A DNA stretch of 64,000 bases, taken from the NCBI GenBank assembly GCA_014654535.1, contig BNBA01000014.1, forward strand, positions 40,254 to 104,253, in the 5' to 3' direction. Shown in pieces: positions 38,005 to 47,936 of this stretch. The position numbers were made by a program, and so were the translations under genes. Numbering within the stretch: position 1 is the first letter of the stretch; each line of letters opens with the position of its first letter. Below the pieces are notes generated by a model that saw only the letters and a program-made list of their open reading frames with translations, did no database searches and was not told where the DNA came from. Origin of the DNA: Xanthomonas boreopolis. Its GTDB lineage: Bacteria; Pseudomonadota; Gammaproteobacteria; Xanthomonadales; Xanthomonadaceae.

Positions 38005-38775
38005 TCAGTCGAAGAAGCGTGAAGGCGACGCGCCGAACTGGCGCCGAAACGCCGCGGCGAACGCGCTCTGGCTTTCGTAGCCCTGGCGCATCGCCACCGT
38101 TCCCACCGGATCGCCGGCGGCGAGCCGCTCCAGCGCGCCGAGCAGCCGCGCCTGCTGGCGCCAGCGCGCGAAGCTCAGGCCGGTATGGCGCCGGAAATGC
38201 CGCTGGAAGGTCTTCTCGCTCATCGACAACGCATGCGCCCATTCCGCGGTGCCGCGAGCGTCGTCCGGCTCGGCCTGCAATCGCTCGCAGACCCGCGCGA
38301 TGCGCGGATCCTCCGGCCACGGCAAGCGCAGCGGCAGGCTCGGGCCCTTGCCCAGTTCGTCGAGCAGCAGCGCGGCCAGCCGGCCGTCGCGCCCGGATAC
38401 GTCGTACATCGGCGGCAGCAGCGTCGCCGCCTGGATCAGCTCGCGCAGCAGGGGCGCCACGGCGATCACGCAGGCGTGCTGCGGCAGGCCTGGCGCGGCA
38501 TCGGCGTTCACGAACAGGCTGCGCATGTGCACCGCGCCGCGCATGCGGATCGCATGTTCGGTACCGGGCGGCAGCCAGACCGCGCGGTTGGACGGCACCA
38601 GCCAGCGCTCGCGCGGCGTGGAGACCACCATCAGGCCCTTCACCGCGTAGACCAGCTGGGCCCGCGGGTGCACGTGCGCAGGGACCTGGTGGCCGTCGGG
38701 GTAGTCGACCGCCACGCCGTTCAGCGGGCGGACGCGGGATTCGTAGAGGGCGCGGGGCAGCGACGCGTGGGGCAT
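38005..38775 (-). CDS. AraC-family regulator with cupin domain
   Basis: A 256-residue regulator. The N-terminal cupin part (about 18-110) has [41 protein letters not shown]. The C-terminal double helix-turn-helix (about 155-255) has [39 protein letters not shown] and [23 protein letters not shown]. It belongs to the AraC type that starts with an AraC-binding-like cupin. Divergent from the leuA-type gene with 127 bp between, but no clear operator. The target could be that gene or a distant transporter. Confidence 0.87.
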   Translation of the reverse strand: MPHASLPRALYESRVRPLNGVAVDYPDGHQVPAHVHPRAQLVYAVKGLMVVSTPRERWLVPSNRAVWLPPGTEHAIRMRGAVHMRSLFVNADAAPGLPQHACVIAVAPLLRELIQAATLLPPMYDVSGRDGRLAALLLDELGKGPSLPLRLPWPEDPRIARVCERLQAEPDDARGTAEWAHALSMSEKTFQRHFRRHTGLSFARWRQQARLLGALERLAAGDPVGTVAMRQGYESQSAFAAAFRRQFGASPSRFFD

Positions 38776-38902
38776 GGCGGGCGGGCTTGTCCTTCCTGCG
38801 ACAAAAGTAGACGGTTTCGCGCGCGCCGACCATCCGGGCGCGGGGCTACCGTGGGCCACGGCCCGCCGGTCGTGCCGTTCCATCCGTCGCCCCGCTCCCA
38901 CG

Positions 38903-40615
38903 ATGCTCTCCGATCCTGCCTCCAAGTACCGGCCTTTGGCGCCCATGGCCTTGCCGGACCGCCGCTGGCCCTCGCAAACCCTCCGGCAGGCGCCGGCCTG
39001 GCTTTCCACCGACCTGCGCGACGGCAACCAGGCGCTGTTCGAGCCCATGAACGGCGAGCGCAAGCTGCGCCTGTTCGACGAACTGGTGCGGATCGGCTTC
39101 AAGGAGATCGAGGTCGGCTTCCCGGCCGCCTCGGCCACCGACTTCGGGATCGTGCGGCGGCTGATCGAACAGGACCGCATTCCCGCCGACGTCACCCCGA
39201 TGGTGATGACGCAGCTGCGCGAGGACCTGATCGAGCGCACCGTCGCCAGCCTGGCCGGCGCGCGCCGCGCCATCGTCCACCTGTACAACGCGATCGCGCC
39301 GGTCTGGCGCGAGGTGGTGTTCGGCATGACCGTGGACGAGATCGAACGCCTGGTCGTGCGGCACGTCGGCCTGCTGCGGCGGCTCGCCGACCGCCATCCG
39401 GAAACGCAGTGGGTGCTGCAGTACTCGCCGGAGACCTTCTGCATGGCCGAGCCGGAAGTATCGCTGCGCATGTGCGACGCGGCGATCCGCGCCTGGGACG
39501 CCGGGCCCGCGCGGCCGATGATCGTCAACCTGCCCACCACGGTCGAGGTCGCCACGCCGAACGTGTTCGCCGACCAGGTCGAGTGGATGCACCGGCGCCT
39601 GGAGCGGCGCGAGCACGTGGTGCTGTCGGTGCATCCGCACAACGACCGCGGCACCGGCGTGGCGTGCGCCGAGCTGGCGCTGCTGGCCGGCGCGCAGCGC
39701 GTGGAAGGCTGCCTGTTCGGCAATGGCGAGCGCAGCGGCAACCTCGACCTGGTGACGCTGGCGCTCAACCTGTACACGCAGGGCGTGGCGCCCGGGCTGG
39801 ATTTCTCCGACATCGCCGCGGTCGCGCGCGTGGTGGAGGACTGCACCGCCCTGCCGATCCATCCGCGCCATCCCTACGTCGGCGACCTGGTGTTCACCGC
39901 CTTCTCCGGCTCGCACCAGGACGCCATCGCCAAGGGCCTGGCGGTCCAGCGCGGGGAAGGCTACTGGCAGGTGCCCTACCTGCCGATCGACCCCGCCGAC
40001 CTCGGCCGTACCTACGAGGGCCTGATCCGCGTCAACAGCCAGTCCGGCAAGGGCGGCATCGCGTTCCTGCTGCAGCGCGACCATGGCGTGCGGATGCCGC
40101 GGCGGATGCAGGTCGAGTTCAGCGCGATCGTGCAGAAGCAGGCCGACGCCAGCGAGGCCGAACTGGACAGCGCGACGCTGTGGCGATTGTTCGAGGCGAG
40201 TTATCTCGCGCCCGCGGGCCGCTGGCGCCATCGCGGCCATCGATGGGAGCCGCGCGACGGCGGCATGTGCCTGGCACTGGAACTCTCCGGCGCGGCCGGC
40301 GCCGGGCAGCGCCTGCACGGCGCCGGAGACGATGCGCTCGCGGCCGCGCTCGACGCGCTCGGGCTGCCGCTGCGCATCGACCATCACCAGCAGGAGCGGT
40401 TCGGCCGGGACGGTTCGGAGGTGCTGGCCATCGTCGAAGCGGCGTGGCCGGGCGTGCCCGGGACCCGCTTCGGCGCCGGCCGCCACCACGATGCCGCCAC
40501 CGCCTCGCTGCTGGCGCTGCTGGCCGCGCTCAACCGGCTGGACGCGGCGGCCCCGGCTCAGGAGGCCGCGGCCAGCCGCTCCAGCCCTTCGGCGATGCTC
40601 ACCCTCGGCACGTAG
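38903..40615 (+). CDS. leuA: 2-isopropylmalate synthase (long LeuA type)
   Basis: A 570-residue enzyme that condenses acetyl-CoA and 2-oxoisovalerate, the first step of leucine synthesis. The TIM-barrel has [29 protein letters not shown] and [13 protein letters not shown] with the metal His pair; the C-terminal ~120 residues form a LeuA regulatory domain ([15 protein letters not shown]... [17 protein letters not shown]). The order [36 protein letters not shown] at the N-terminus marks the long, type-2 group. Start ATG at 38903. Its last ~57 bases overlap the 3' end of oleD on the opposite strand, and the tail after residue ~550 is not conserved. Confidence 0.9.
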   Translation: MLSDPASKYRPLAPMALPDRRWPSQTLRQAPAWLSTDLRDGNQALFEPMNGERKLRLFDELVRIGFKEIEVGFPAASATDFGIVRRLIEQDRIPADVTPMVMTQLREDLIERTVASLAGARRAIVHLYNAIAPVWREVVFGMTVDEIERLVVRHVGLLRRLADRHPETQWVLQYSPETFCMAEPEVSLRMCDAAIRAWDAGPARPMIVNLPTTVEVATPNVFADQVEWMHRRLERREHVVLSVHPHNDRGTGVACAELALLAGAQRVEGCLFGNGERSGNLDLVTLALNLYTQGVAPGLDFSDIAAVARVVEDCTALPIHPRHPYVGDLVFTAFSGSHQDAIAKGLAVQRGEGYWQVPYLPIDPADLGRTYEGLIRVNSQSGKGGIAFLLQRDHGVRMPRRMQVEFSAIVQKQADASEAELDSATLWRLFEASYLAPAGRWRHRGHRWEPRDGGMCLALELSGAAGAGQRLHGAGDDALAAALDALGLPLRIDHHQQERFGRDGSEVLAIVEAAWPGVPGTRFGAGRHHDAATASLLALLAALNRLDAAAPAQEAAASRSSPSAMLTLGT

Positions 40616-41544
40616 CCGAAATCGCGCCGCGCCGGTTCCATCGAATACCAGTGCGGCGTGCACAGCTGCTCGGCCAGGAACCGCGTCATCGGCGGCTCGC
40701 CGCGCAGGCGCAGCAGCGGCCACAGCTTCTCGCACGCGCTGCCGATGCGATACGCGGTCTTGAAGGAGATCGTCCTGGTCACCGGCGGGGCGCCCACCGC
40801 GGCGAGCAGCCGGTTGAGCAGCTCGCGCATCGGCAGCGGCTCGCCGTTGGAGATGAAGTAGGCCTTGCCGGCGCAGGCCGCGCCCGGCGCCAGGTGCGCG
40901 AACGCGTCGAAGTGCGCCTGCGCGGCATTGTCGATGTAGGTCGTATCGACCCGGTTGCTGCCGTCGCCGACCAGGCGCAGCCGGCCCTGCCGCGCGCGAT
41001 CGGCCAGGCGCGGCACCAGCTGGTTGTCGCCCGGGCCCCAGATCAGCCGCGGACGCAGCGCCACCGTCGCCAGCCGCGGCGAATTGGCCGCCAGCACCGC
41101 GCGCTCGGCGATCGCCTTGGTCGCCGCGTACGGCGCCTGGAAATCCTCGCCGTAGGGCACCTCGTCTGCCCCCAATCCCTCCACCGGATGGGTGGCGCGA
41201 TGGGTCACGCTGGGCGTGGAGGTGTAGACCAGCCGGCCGATGCCGTGCTCGCGGCAGGCCGCCAGCACGTTCTCGGTGCCGACCACGTTGGCCAGGTGGT
41301 AGCTCTCGTAGCTGCCCCAGGCGCCGGCCTTGGCGGCATTGTGGAACACCGCGTCCACCCCGGCCGCGGCATGCCACACCGCCTCCGGGTCGGCGAGGTC
41401 GCCACGGATCTGGCCGACGCCGAGCCGCTGCAGCGCCGGGTAGTGCCCGCGGTTGAAGCTCAGCACCTCGTGGCCGCGTTCGACCAGGCCGCGGCACAGC
41501 GCCTGGCCGAGGAAACCGCCGCCGCCGGTGACCAGGATCTTCAT
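40558..41544 (-). CDS. oleD: 2-alkyl-3-oxoalkanoate reductase OleD
   Basis: A 328-residue short-chain-type reductase. The NAD(P)-binding start [27 protein letters not shown] and the catalytic YAATK (after PYGEDFQAP) are clear. OleD reduces the ketone made by OleA to a 2-alkyl-3-hydroxyalkanoate. The call relies on family resemblance ([47 protein letters not shown]) together with oleA, oleB and oleC in the next 8 kb. ATG at 41544. It is on the same strand as the other ole genes but separated from them by two unrelated genes. Confidence 0.87.
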   Translation of the reverse strand: MKILVTGGGGFLGQALCRGLVERGHEVLSFNRGHYPALQRLGVGQIRGDLADPEAVWHAAAGVDAVFHNAAKAGAWGSYESYHLANVVGTENVLAACREHGIGRLVYTSTPSVTHRATHPVEGLGADEVPYGEDFQAPYAATKAIAERAVLAANSPRLATVALRPRLIWGPGDNQLVPRLADRARQGRLRLVGDGSNRVDTTYIDNAAQAHFDAFAHLAPGAACAGKAYFISNGEPLPMRELLNRLLAAVGAPPVTRTISFKTAYRIGSACEKLWPLLRLRGEPPMTRFLAEQLCTPHWYSMEPARRDFGYVPRVSIAEGLERLAAAS

Positions 41545-41724
41545 CGCGCTATCGCATCCGCATTCCGGGAAAGGCGCACACGATAGCCGCCGCCGGCCCC
41601 GCTGGCGATCTTTCCCCGCCCAAGCCATTGATCCTGCGGGACTTCAGGATTCTTCATCCGCGCATCAGGCACTTCATGCGCGTTGCATGCGTAGTCGCGG
41701 TCCCTCCATCGCAACGGACCCGCC

Positions 41725-42849
41725 ATGCGCCGCCCGCTTCTCCCGACCGTCCTGATGCTCACGCTCCTGCCCTGCGCCCGCGTGGCCTCGGCGGCCGTTC
41801 CCTTGCCTGCCCCGCCGGCGCTGGACGACGGCTGGAAGACCGCCGCCCCGGCCGCCGCCGGCTGGAACACCGACGTCCTCGCCGCCATGGAACGCGCCAT
41901 CGCCGACGGCCAGGCGCCGGAGACCACCAGCGTGCTGATCGCGCGCGACGGGGCCCTGGTCTACGAACACTACTTCGGCGACAGCGACCGCCAGGCCCTG
42001 CAGGACACCCGCTCGGCCACCAAGAGCGTGACCGCGCTGCTGGTCGGCGCGGCGATCGCGCAGGGCGCGATTCCCGGCGTGCAGGCCAGGGTCTACGACG
42101 GCTTCCGCGATCGCCATTGGCAGAACCCCGACCCGCGCAAGGACGCGATCACGGTGGAGGACCTGCTGACGATGAGCTCGCAATGGGAGTGCGACGACGA
42201 CAACGGCTTCTCCGCCGGCAACGAGGAACGCATGTACCTGAGCGCGGACTGGGTGCAGTTCGCGCTGGACCTGCCCGTCAAGGGCTATGCCCCGTGGATG
42301 AAGCGGCCGCAGCAGAGTCCCTACGGCCGCGCCTTCGCCTACTGCACCGCCGGCAGCTTCCTGCTCGGCGCGCTGGTGGAGAAGGCGACCGGCCAACGCC
42401 TGGAGGATTTCGCCGCGCAGGCGCTGGAGCGACCGCTTGGCATCGTGCGCTCGCAATGGGTGCGCGCTTCGGAAGGCACCGGCATGGGCGGGGGCGGCAC
42501 CCGCTATCGCAGCCGCGACCTGGCCAAGTTCGGCCAGTTGCTGCTCGACCATGGCCGCTGGCACGGCCGGCAGGTGCTGCCGGCCTCCTGGACGGACGCG
42601 ATGATGACGGTGCGCGCCCAGGCTCGCGACGACGCCGACTACGGCTACCTGCTGTGGCGCTTCCGCTTCCCCGTGCGCGGCGTGGAGCGCGGGGTATGGG
42701 CGATGTCCGGCAACGGCGGCAACTACGTGTTCGTGCTGCCGGAGGAACGCCTGGTGGCCGTCATCACCCGCCGCGCCTACAACCAGCGGCAAATGCACCA
42801 GCAGTCGCAGAAGCTGTTCGCGGACTACGTGCTCCAGGCGATGCCCTAG
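41725..42849 (+). CDS. Secreted serine hydrolase, beta-lactamase/PBP-like
   Basis: A 374-residue exported enzyme of the class C beta-lactamase/esterase family: signal peptide to about residue 23, then SATKS (SxxK nucleophile motif; about residues 97-101) and a long insert. YCTAG follows the expected Tyr motif position. MSGNGGNYVFVLPEERLVAVITRR is the C-terminal KTG-like strand without a KTG. True beta-lactam cleavage is doubtful; an esterase or peptidase role is likelier. It lies on the plus strand, between oleD and the wHTH/TPR gene, and interrupts the ole locus. Confidence 0.84.
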   Translation: MRRPLLPTVLMLTLLPCARVASAAVPLPAPPALDDGWKTAAPAAAGWNTDVLAAMERAIADGQAPETTSVLIARDGALVYEHYFGDSDRQALQDTRSATKSVTALLVGAAIAQGAIPGVQARVYDGFRDRHWQNPDPRKDAITVEDLLTMSSQWECDDDNGFSAGNEERMYLSADWVQFALDLPVKGYAPWMKRPQQSPYGRAFAYCTAGSFLLGALVEKATGQRLEDFAAQALERPLGIVRSQWVRASEGTGMGGGGTRYRSRDLAKFGQLLLDHGRWHGRQVLPASWTDAMMTVRAQARDDADYGYLLWRFRFPVRGVERGVWAMSGNGGNYVFVLPEERLVAVITRRAYNQRQMHQQSQKLFADYVLQAMP

Positions 42850-43165
42850 GGTTCGTTCACGATCTCCAGGCAGGCAAAAACCGCTCTTCTCGAGGTTGCT
42901 CTCGCGGAGATCGCGAACAGGTCCTTGCAGTCACGTAGCCCGGCGTGAATGCCAAGCGGCGAACGGCAGGTGCAGGTTGCCCCCCTCTGCCTGTCGAACG
43001 CCGCCCGCGCGAAGATGCGAAGCGATCGGTCAGGGCACGGGTCGCAACCCGCTTGCGGGAGGAGGAGACTCGAACGGCATCGGGAAAGCCCGCCGGGACC
43101 GGAGTCCCTCCGCAAAAAGCACCCGTTCGCGCCGGACCCAGCGCAGGCGCGGACATCGATACGCC
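42850..43165. other. Gene-free spacer with a degenerate REP-like element
   Basis: The spacer shows no gene. Around 43055-43125 lies GCGGGAGGAGGAG... with ...GGAGTCCCTCCGC opposite, a decayed copy of the GTGGGAGnnnCTTCAG type inverted repeat, with AAAGCCCGCCGGGAC in between. The left half (42860-42960) has no visible structure. Confidence 0.5.
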
Positions 43166-44710
43166 TTAATGGATATCCCCCGGCAACAAGCCGGCGCGGC
43201 GCACCTGTTCGCGCTGGGCGGCAACGTCTGCCTCGATGCGTGCCAGCACCTGCGCGAAGTCCGCACGCCCGCGCAACGGCGCCAGCAACGGCGAGGCGCG
43301 CAGGTAACCGGCATCGCGATAGCCCGCCGCCCGCGCGCGATCGAGCGCCGCCACCGCCGCACCGGGATCGCCGGCGGCCGACAGCGAGACCGCGGCGTCG
43401 AGGCCATCCAGCGGATCGGCGCCGCGCGCGAGTCCCTCCAGCAGCGCCTGCGCCCGCTCGCGCAGCACCGCGGCCGGCGGTGGCGGCTGCGCGCCGATCG
43501 CCCAGGCCACCGTCTGCGGCAGGCTGCCCTGCGGGCGCAGCCGCAAGGCCTGCAGGCTGGCTGCGCGCGCGGCATCCGCATCGCCCCGCGCCAGCGCCAG
43601 TTCGGCCTGCAACAGGTACAGGCCCGCATGCTCGGTGCCCCGGCGCAGCGCTTCGTCCAGCGCCACCTGCGCCTCGCCGTGGCGGCCATGCACGAACAGG
43701 AACCGCGGCCAGGCCAGGTTGGAGAACACGCTGTCCGGATACAGGCGGAAACTCTGCCGGTAGCGCGCCTCGGCGGCATCGGCATAGCCGAGCAGGTCGA
43801 GGTTGCTGGCGACCTGGATCGGCAGGAAGCGCACCTTCGCCGGCTCGCGCACCTGCAGGTTGGCCGCCAGCGCCTGCGCCAGCCGCCCCTGGCGTTCGTA
43901 CAGGTAGGCGGCCGAGCCGCGCACCGCATCGGCCGTCGGGTCCAGCCGCAGCGCCTGCTCGTAGGACGCCAGCGCCTGCGCGACCTCGCCGCGGCAATCG
44001 TGCGCGTAGCCGAGCGCGGCATGCGCGGCCGCCATCCGGGCATCGGTCGCGACGGCCTGCAGGGCCAGGCGCCGCGCTTGCGCCGCATCGTCGGCATTGC
44101 CTCCGTACTGGCAGGCGCGGGCGCCATAGGCGCGGCTCAGCCCCAGTTGCGCGCGCACGTCGTCCGGCGCTTCCTGGAGGCGTTGCCGGTACAGCGCGAT
44201 CGCCCGCTCGTTGTTCTCGCGCTGGCCGATGCCGGCGTAGTAGTCGGCCCGCTGCAGCAACGGCGAAGCCGTGGCCTCTTGCCGCGCCCGGCCCTGCCAG
44301 ATCGCCAACGCCGCCGCCAGCATGCCCACCGCCGCGATGCCCGCGATCCACCCGCGACGATGACGATGCGCGGGTGCCACCGGGGCGGCGGTGGCGAGCG
44401 CCTGCACCGGCGCGCACAGCTGGTAGCCCTGCCCGCGCACCGAGCGCAGGTAGCGCGGACGCTGCGAGGTGTCGCCGAGCGCCTGCCGCAGCAGGCGCAC
44501 GCGCTGGGTGACGGTCTCCTCGTTGACCACCGCCGGCGCCCATACCTGCTCGATCAACTCGTCGAATCCCACCACGCGCTGGCCCTGGCGCAGCAGGTAA
44601 TGCAGCAGGCGGAAGCTCAGCCCGCCCACGTCCAGCGCCACGCCGTCGCGTTCGACCCGCTGCCGGTCAGCGTCGATGATCACATCGTCCAGCCGGTAGC
44701 GTTCGCCCAT
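43166..44710 (-). CDS. Membrane-bound wHTH transcription regulator with TPR repeats
   Basis: A 514-residue CadC-like regulator. Residues ~1-100 form an OmpR-type winged helix (FRLLHYLLRQGQRVVGFDELIEQVWAPAVVNEETVTQRVRLLRQALGD... YLRSVRGQGYQL). A helix at about 114-134 crosses the membrane. The rest is TPR-like (ALGYAHDCRGEVAQALASYEQALRLDP and later repeats), expected in the periplasm. Such proteins sense envelope conditions and bind DNA directly. It lies 10 bp downstream of oleC on the same strand, so it may be cotranscribed and control ole expression. ATG at 44710. Confidence 0.84.
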   Translation of the reverse strand: MGERYRLDDVIIDADRQRVERDGVALDVGGLSFRLLHYLLRQGQRVVGFDELIEQVWAPAVVNEETVTQRVRLLRQALGDTSQRPRYLRSVRGQGYQLCAPVQALATAAPVAPAHRHRRGWIAGIAAVGMLAAALAIWQGRARQEATASPLLQRADYYAGIGQRENNERAIALYRQRLQEAPDDVRAQLGLSRAYGARACQYGGNADDAAQARRLALQAVATDARMAAAHAALGYAHDCRGEVAQALASYEQALRLDPTADAVRGSAAYLYERQGRLAQALAANLQVREPAKVRFLPIQVASNLDLLGYADAAEARYRQSFRLYPDSVFSNLAWPRFLFVHGRHGEAQVALDEALRRGTEHAGLYLLQAELALARGDADAARAASLQALRLRPQGSLPQTVAWAIGAQPPPPAAVLRERAQALLEGLARGADPLDGLDAAVSLSAAGDPGAAVAALDRARAAGYRDAGYLRASPLLAPLRGRADFAQVLARIEADVAAQREQVRRAGLLPGDIH

Positions 44711-44720
44711 CGTCCGTTCC

Positions 44721-46367
44721 TCAGCGCGGTTGCGCGGCGGCCCACGCCGCCAGTTTCTCGCGGCCGATCTTGGCGTTGTGGCGGATGTCGACCGGGAAGC
44801 CCGGGTGCGGCAGGAACCGCGCGATCGCCGCCGTGTGCGGGTGCGCATCGGCGGCCGCGCGCAGCGTGCGTTCCAGCGCGGCGCGGCCGGCCGCGCCGGG
44901 CGCGGGCTCGTAGCACAGCACCGGCTCCTGGCGACCCGGCGCGCCGATGCCGACCAGCGCGGTGCGGGCGATGCCGGCCAGCGCATTGAACATCGGTTCG
45001 ACCTGCTCGGTGTACATCGGCCCGCCTGCGGTCTCCACGCGCTGGGTCTTGCGGCCGCAGAACCACAGGCGACCTTCCGCATCGAAGTAGCCCACGTCGC
45101 CCATGCGGTGCACGACGCGCTCGCCGCCGCCGGCCAGCCGCTCGCGGATCTTGGCGATGGCGGTGGCCTGTTCGCGGTTGAAGTAGGCGTCGGTGGCGGT
45201 CGGCCCGGCCACCGTGATCTCGCCGATCTCGCCCGCGCCCAGCTCGCGCGCGCCGGACCAGTCGGCGATGGCGGCATCGTCGATGGCGATGATCCGCACC
45301 ACGTTCGGCGCGACCACGCGGCCCACGCAGGTACCGGCGCCGGCCTCGGTGGCCGCGCGCGTGGCTTCCAGCTCGCGTCCCTCGATCACCGCCACCGGCA
45401 GGCATTCGGTAGCGCCGTAGGGGGTCCACAGCTGCGCATCGTCCGGCAGCAGCCGGCGCATCTTCGCGACCACGTCCGGCGGCACCGGCGCGCCGGCCGA
45501 GGTCACCCGCTTCACCGTCGGCAGCGGCCGGCCGTAGTCGGCCAGCACGCGCATCAAGGCCGGCGAGCCGAATAGCTGGGTCACGCCGAAACGCGCGATC
45601 GCGTCGTGCAGCCTGCGCGGGTCGGCGCGGGCCGGGCGCGTCGGGTCCATGTCCGGGATCACGCTGGTCAGGCCCAGCGCCGGGTCGAACAGCGCGAACG
45701 GCGGGAAGGTCGGCAGGTCCACCCCGCCCGGCGCCATGCCGAACGCATTGCGCAGCAGTTCGACCTGCCCGACGAAATGGCGGTGCCGGTACACCACGCC
45801 CTTGGGCACGCCGGTCGAGCCGCTGGTGAACAGGATCGCCGCGACCTCGTCCGGCGCGGTCGGCGCCAGTTGCCCGCCGGCGTCGCGGCCGGCCCGCTCG
45901 ACCTTGGCCAGGGTGGTGCCGCCCCAGGCCCAGCGCGCGCCGACGGTGACGATCCTGGTCGCCGAACGCGCCCAGCCGAGCAGCCGGCGCGCCAGCTGCG
46001 CCAGCGGGATGCCGATGAAGGCCTCGGGCCGGGCCTCGTCCAGGCATTGCTTCAGCGCGCGCCTGTCGATGCCGGGATCGACCAGCACCGGCACCGCGCC
46101 GGCCTTGAACAGCGCGAACATCAGCAGGAAGAACTCCGGCGACGGCCGCACCATCACCACGCTGCGGGTGCCGCGGCCGATGCCGTGGCGCGCCAGGCCG
46201 GCGGCGATGGCGTCGCTGCGCGCGTCCAGCTCGGCATAGGTCAGCGCCACGTCGTAGCGCGCCATGCCGCCCGGGCCGGGACGGCCCGGGCAGCGGATGG
46301 CGATCTGGTCGGGCCGCTCGCGGGCCAGCCGCGGCAGCGTCGCGGCGATGTTGCAGGCTTCGGTCAT
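44721..46367 (-). CDS. oleC: Olefin beta-lactone synthetase OleC
   Basis: A 548-residue ANL-superfamily enzyme. The ATP loop AILFTSGSTGVPKGVVYRH (A3) is followed by YGATECLPVA (A5), GDVGYFDAEGRLWFCGRK (A7/A8) and KIGREKLAAW near the C-terminus (A10 Lys). OleC uses ATP to close the hydroxyacid from OleD into a beta-lactone. The family is recognised by RPDQIAIRCPG and FALFDPALGLTSVIPDMDPTRPA. ATG at 46367 begins MTEACNIAA, as expected. It shares strand and order with oleB and oleA upstream, though a small gene on the other strand sits between oleB and oleC. Confidence 0.9.
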   Translation of the reverse strand: MTEACNIAATLPRLARERPDQIAIRCPGRPGPGGMARYDVALTYAELDARSDAIAAGLARHGIGRGTRSVVMVRPSPEFFLLMFALFKAGAVPVLVDPGIDRRALKQCLDEARPEAFIGIPLAQLARRLLGWARSATRIVTVGARWAWGGTTLAKVERAGRDAGGQLAPTAPDEVAAILFTSGSTGVPKGVVYRHRHFVGQVELLRNAFGMAPGGVDLPTFPPFALFDPALGLTSVIPDMDPTRPARADPRRLHDAIARFGVTQLFGSPALMRVLADYGRPLPTVKRVTSAGAPVPPDVVAKMRRLLPDDAQLWTPYGATECLPVAVIEGRELEATRAATEAGAGTCVGRVVAPNVVRIIAIDDAAIADWSGARELGAGEIGEITVAGPTATDAYFNREQATAIAKIRERLAGGGERVVHRMGDVGYFDAEGRLWFCGRKTQRVETAGGPMYTEQVEPMFNALAGIARTALVGIGAPGRQEPVLCYEPAPGAAGRAALERTLRAAADAHPHTAAIARFLPHPGFPVDIRHNAKIGREKLAAWAAAQPR

Positions 46368-46499
46368 CGCCGGATTATCGCCGATGGCGCCGGCGCGCCG
46401 GACGCGGCCGGACCTGAAGCGGGCCGGCTTGCGCGCCGCCACGGTTCGGGCAGAATGCCGCGCCCCTCCCCACCTGCGCCGCGCAAGGCCCGGCACCCC

Positions 46500-46883
46500 A
46501 TGGCACATCCCTGCCTCTCCTGCGGCGCATGCTGCGCCTATTTCCGCGTCAGTTTCCACTGGAGCGAGGCCGACCCCGAACTGGGCGGCAGGGTGCCTTT
46601 CGAGCTCACCGAATCGCTGCGCACGCACGAGCGCGCGATGCGCGGCACCTCGCAATCGAACCCGCGCTGCATCGCGCTGGACGCGGACATCGGCCGCTAC
46701 AGCCGCTGCACCATCCACGACCGCCGCCCTTCGGTCTGCGCGCTGGTGCCGGCCTCGCTGGAATTCGGCGAGCGCAGCGCGCAATGCGACAAGTCGCGCC
46801 TGGCGCACGGCTTGCCGCCGCTGGCCGAGGCGGACTGGATCGGCGTGGACCCGGCCGAGAAGAATCCGTTGCCGGAAATCTGA
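46500..46883 (+). CDS. YkgJ-family cysteine-cluster protein
   Basis: A 127-residue protein with the N-terminal CLSCGACCAYF cluster and later NPRCIALD, SRCTIHDRRPSVC: the arrangement of the YkgJ (CxxCxxCC) family, proposed to bind zinc or an Fe-S cluster. Function unknown. It lies on the plus strand inside the ole locus between oleC and oleB, with its own ATG at 46500. Confidence 0.85.
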   Translation: MAHPCLSCGACCAYFRVSFHWSEADPELGGRVPFELTESLRTHERAMRGTSQSNPRCIALDADIGRYSRCTIHDRRPSVCALVPASLEFGERSAQCDKSRLAHGLPPLAEADWIGVDPAEKNPLPEI

Positions 46884-46934
46884 TGCCTCCTCCGCCCCTC
46901 TCCCGCGGAAGAGGGGCTGGGAATGCGCAGGCCG

Positions 46935-47843
46935 CTACAGCGGATGCGCGTCGAGGAAGCGGCGGATCTCCGGCACCAGCACCTCGTGCTTGTCCTCCAG
47001 CACGTAATGGCCGGCGTCCTCGAACGCGCGCACCTGCGCGGCCGGCAGCGCCGCGCGGAAACCGTCGAGGAAGTGATGGTCGAACACGAAGTCCTTCAGG
47101 CCCCAGCCGATGAAGGCCGGGCGGTCGGCGAACGCCGGCAGCGCCTTGCCCGCCGCTTCCAGCAGCGGCCAGGCGCGGTCGGCCGGCGACAACGGGATGT
47201 CCTGCATGAAGCGCACCGTCGAGATGCGGTTGGCCCAGCTGTCGTACGGCGCCACGTAGGCGCGGCGCACCGGCGCCGGCATGCGCCGTTCCACGCCGAT
47301 CCACGCGGCGCCCGCCGAGAACGCGTTGAAGCCGCGGATCAGCCACTCGCCGATCTTCCAGTGGCGACCCAGCGCGATCTGCCAGGGCATCTTCTTGGCC
47401 GCCGGCATCGGGAACGCGGCGGTGTTGAGGACCACCAGCCGCTTGACCTGCGCGGCGTGCGCCAGCGCCCAGCCGAAGCCGATCATGCCGCCCCAGTCGT
47501 GCACCGCCAGCGTGACCGGCGTGGCGTCGTCGATGCCGGCATGGCGCAGCAGCGCCTCCAGGTCATCCACGCGCGACTGCAGCGTGTAGTCGTAGCGCGG
47601 CGACGCGCCCGGCGCGTCGTCCGGCTTGTCGGAAAGCCCCATGCCGACGTGGTCCGGCACGATGCAGCGGTACCTGTCGCCCAATCCCGCCACCAGCGTG
47701 CGCCAGTAGTAGCTCCACGACGGATTGCCGTGGACCATCACCACCACCTCGCCGTCGCGCGGGCCCTCGTCGAGGTAGCTCATCGCGATGCCGGGGCGGA
47801 CGTCGAAGCGCCGGGGGCGGGCCGGATAGCCGGGAAGATTCAT
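46935..47843 (-). CDS. oleB: cis-olefin-forming beta-lactone decarboxylase OleB
   Basis: A 302-residue alpha/beta hydrolase of the haloalkane dehalogenase-like group. The nucleophilic Asp is in LAVHDWGGMIG, VHGNPSWSYYWRTL gives the oxyanion region, and GHYVLEDKHEV carries the catalytic His. OleB releases CO2 from the beta-lactone to leave a cis-olefin. The ATG at 47843 (MNLPGYPARPRRFDV) matches the family start. It lies 93 bp downstream of oleA on the same strand. Confidence 0.9.
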   Translation of the reverse strand: MNLPGYPARPRRFDVRPGIAMSYLDEGPRDGEVVVMVHGNPSWSYYWRTLVAGLGDRYRCIVPDHVGMGLSDKPDDAPGASPRYDYTLQSRVDDLEALLRHAGIDDATPVTLAVHDWGGMIGFGWALAHAAQVKRLVVLNTAAFPMPAAKKMPWQIALGRHWKIGEWLIRGFNAFSAGAAWIGVERRMPAPVRRAYVAPYDSWANRISTVRFMQDIPLSPADRAWPLLEAAGKALPAFADRPAFIGWGLKDFVFDHHFLDGFRAALPAAQVRAFEDAGHYVLEDKHEVLVPEIRRFLDAHPL

Positions 47844-47936
47844 CGGATCACTCGCTGGACATGGAAACGCCCGCGCCGGACGGCACGGGCGTCGCATTCG
47901 TCGCGGCAACGCCGGCGCCCATGCGGGCGCGGGCGT

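Noticed and set aside
41725..42849. Serine hydrolase as a true beta-lactamase
   Set aside because: SxxK is present but no proper YxN/KTG pair is seen, so antibiotic cleavage is not supported.
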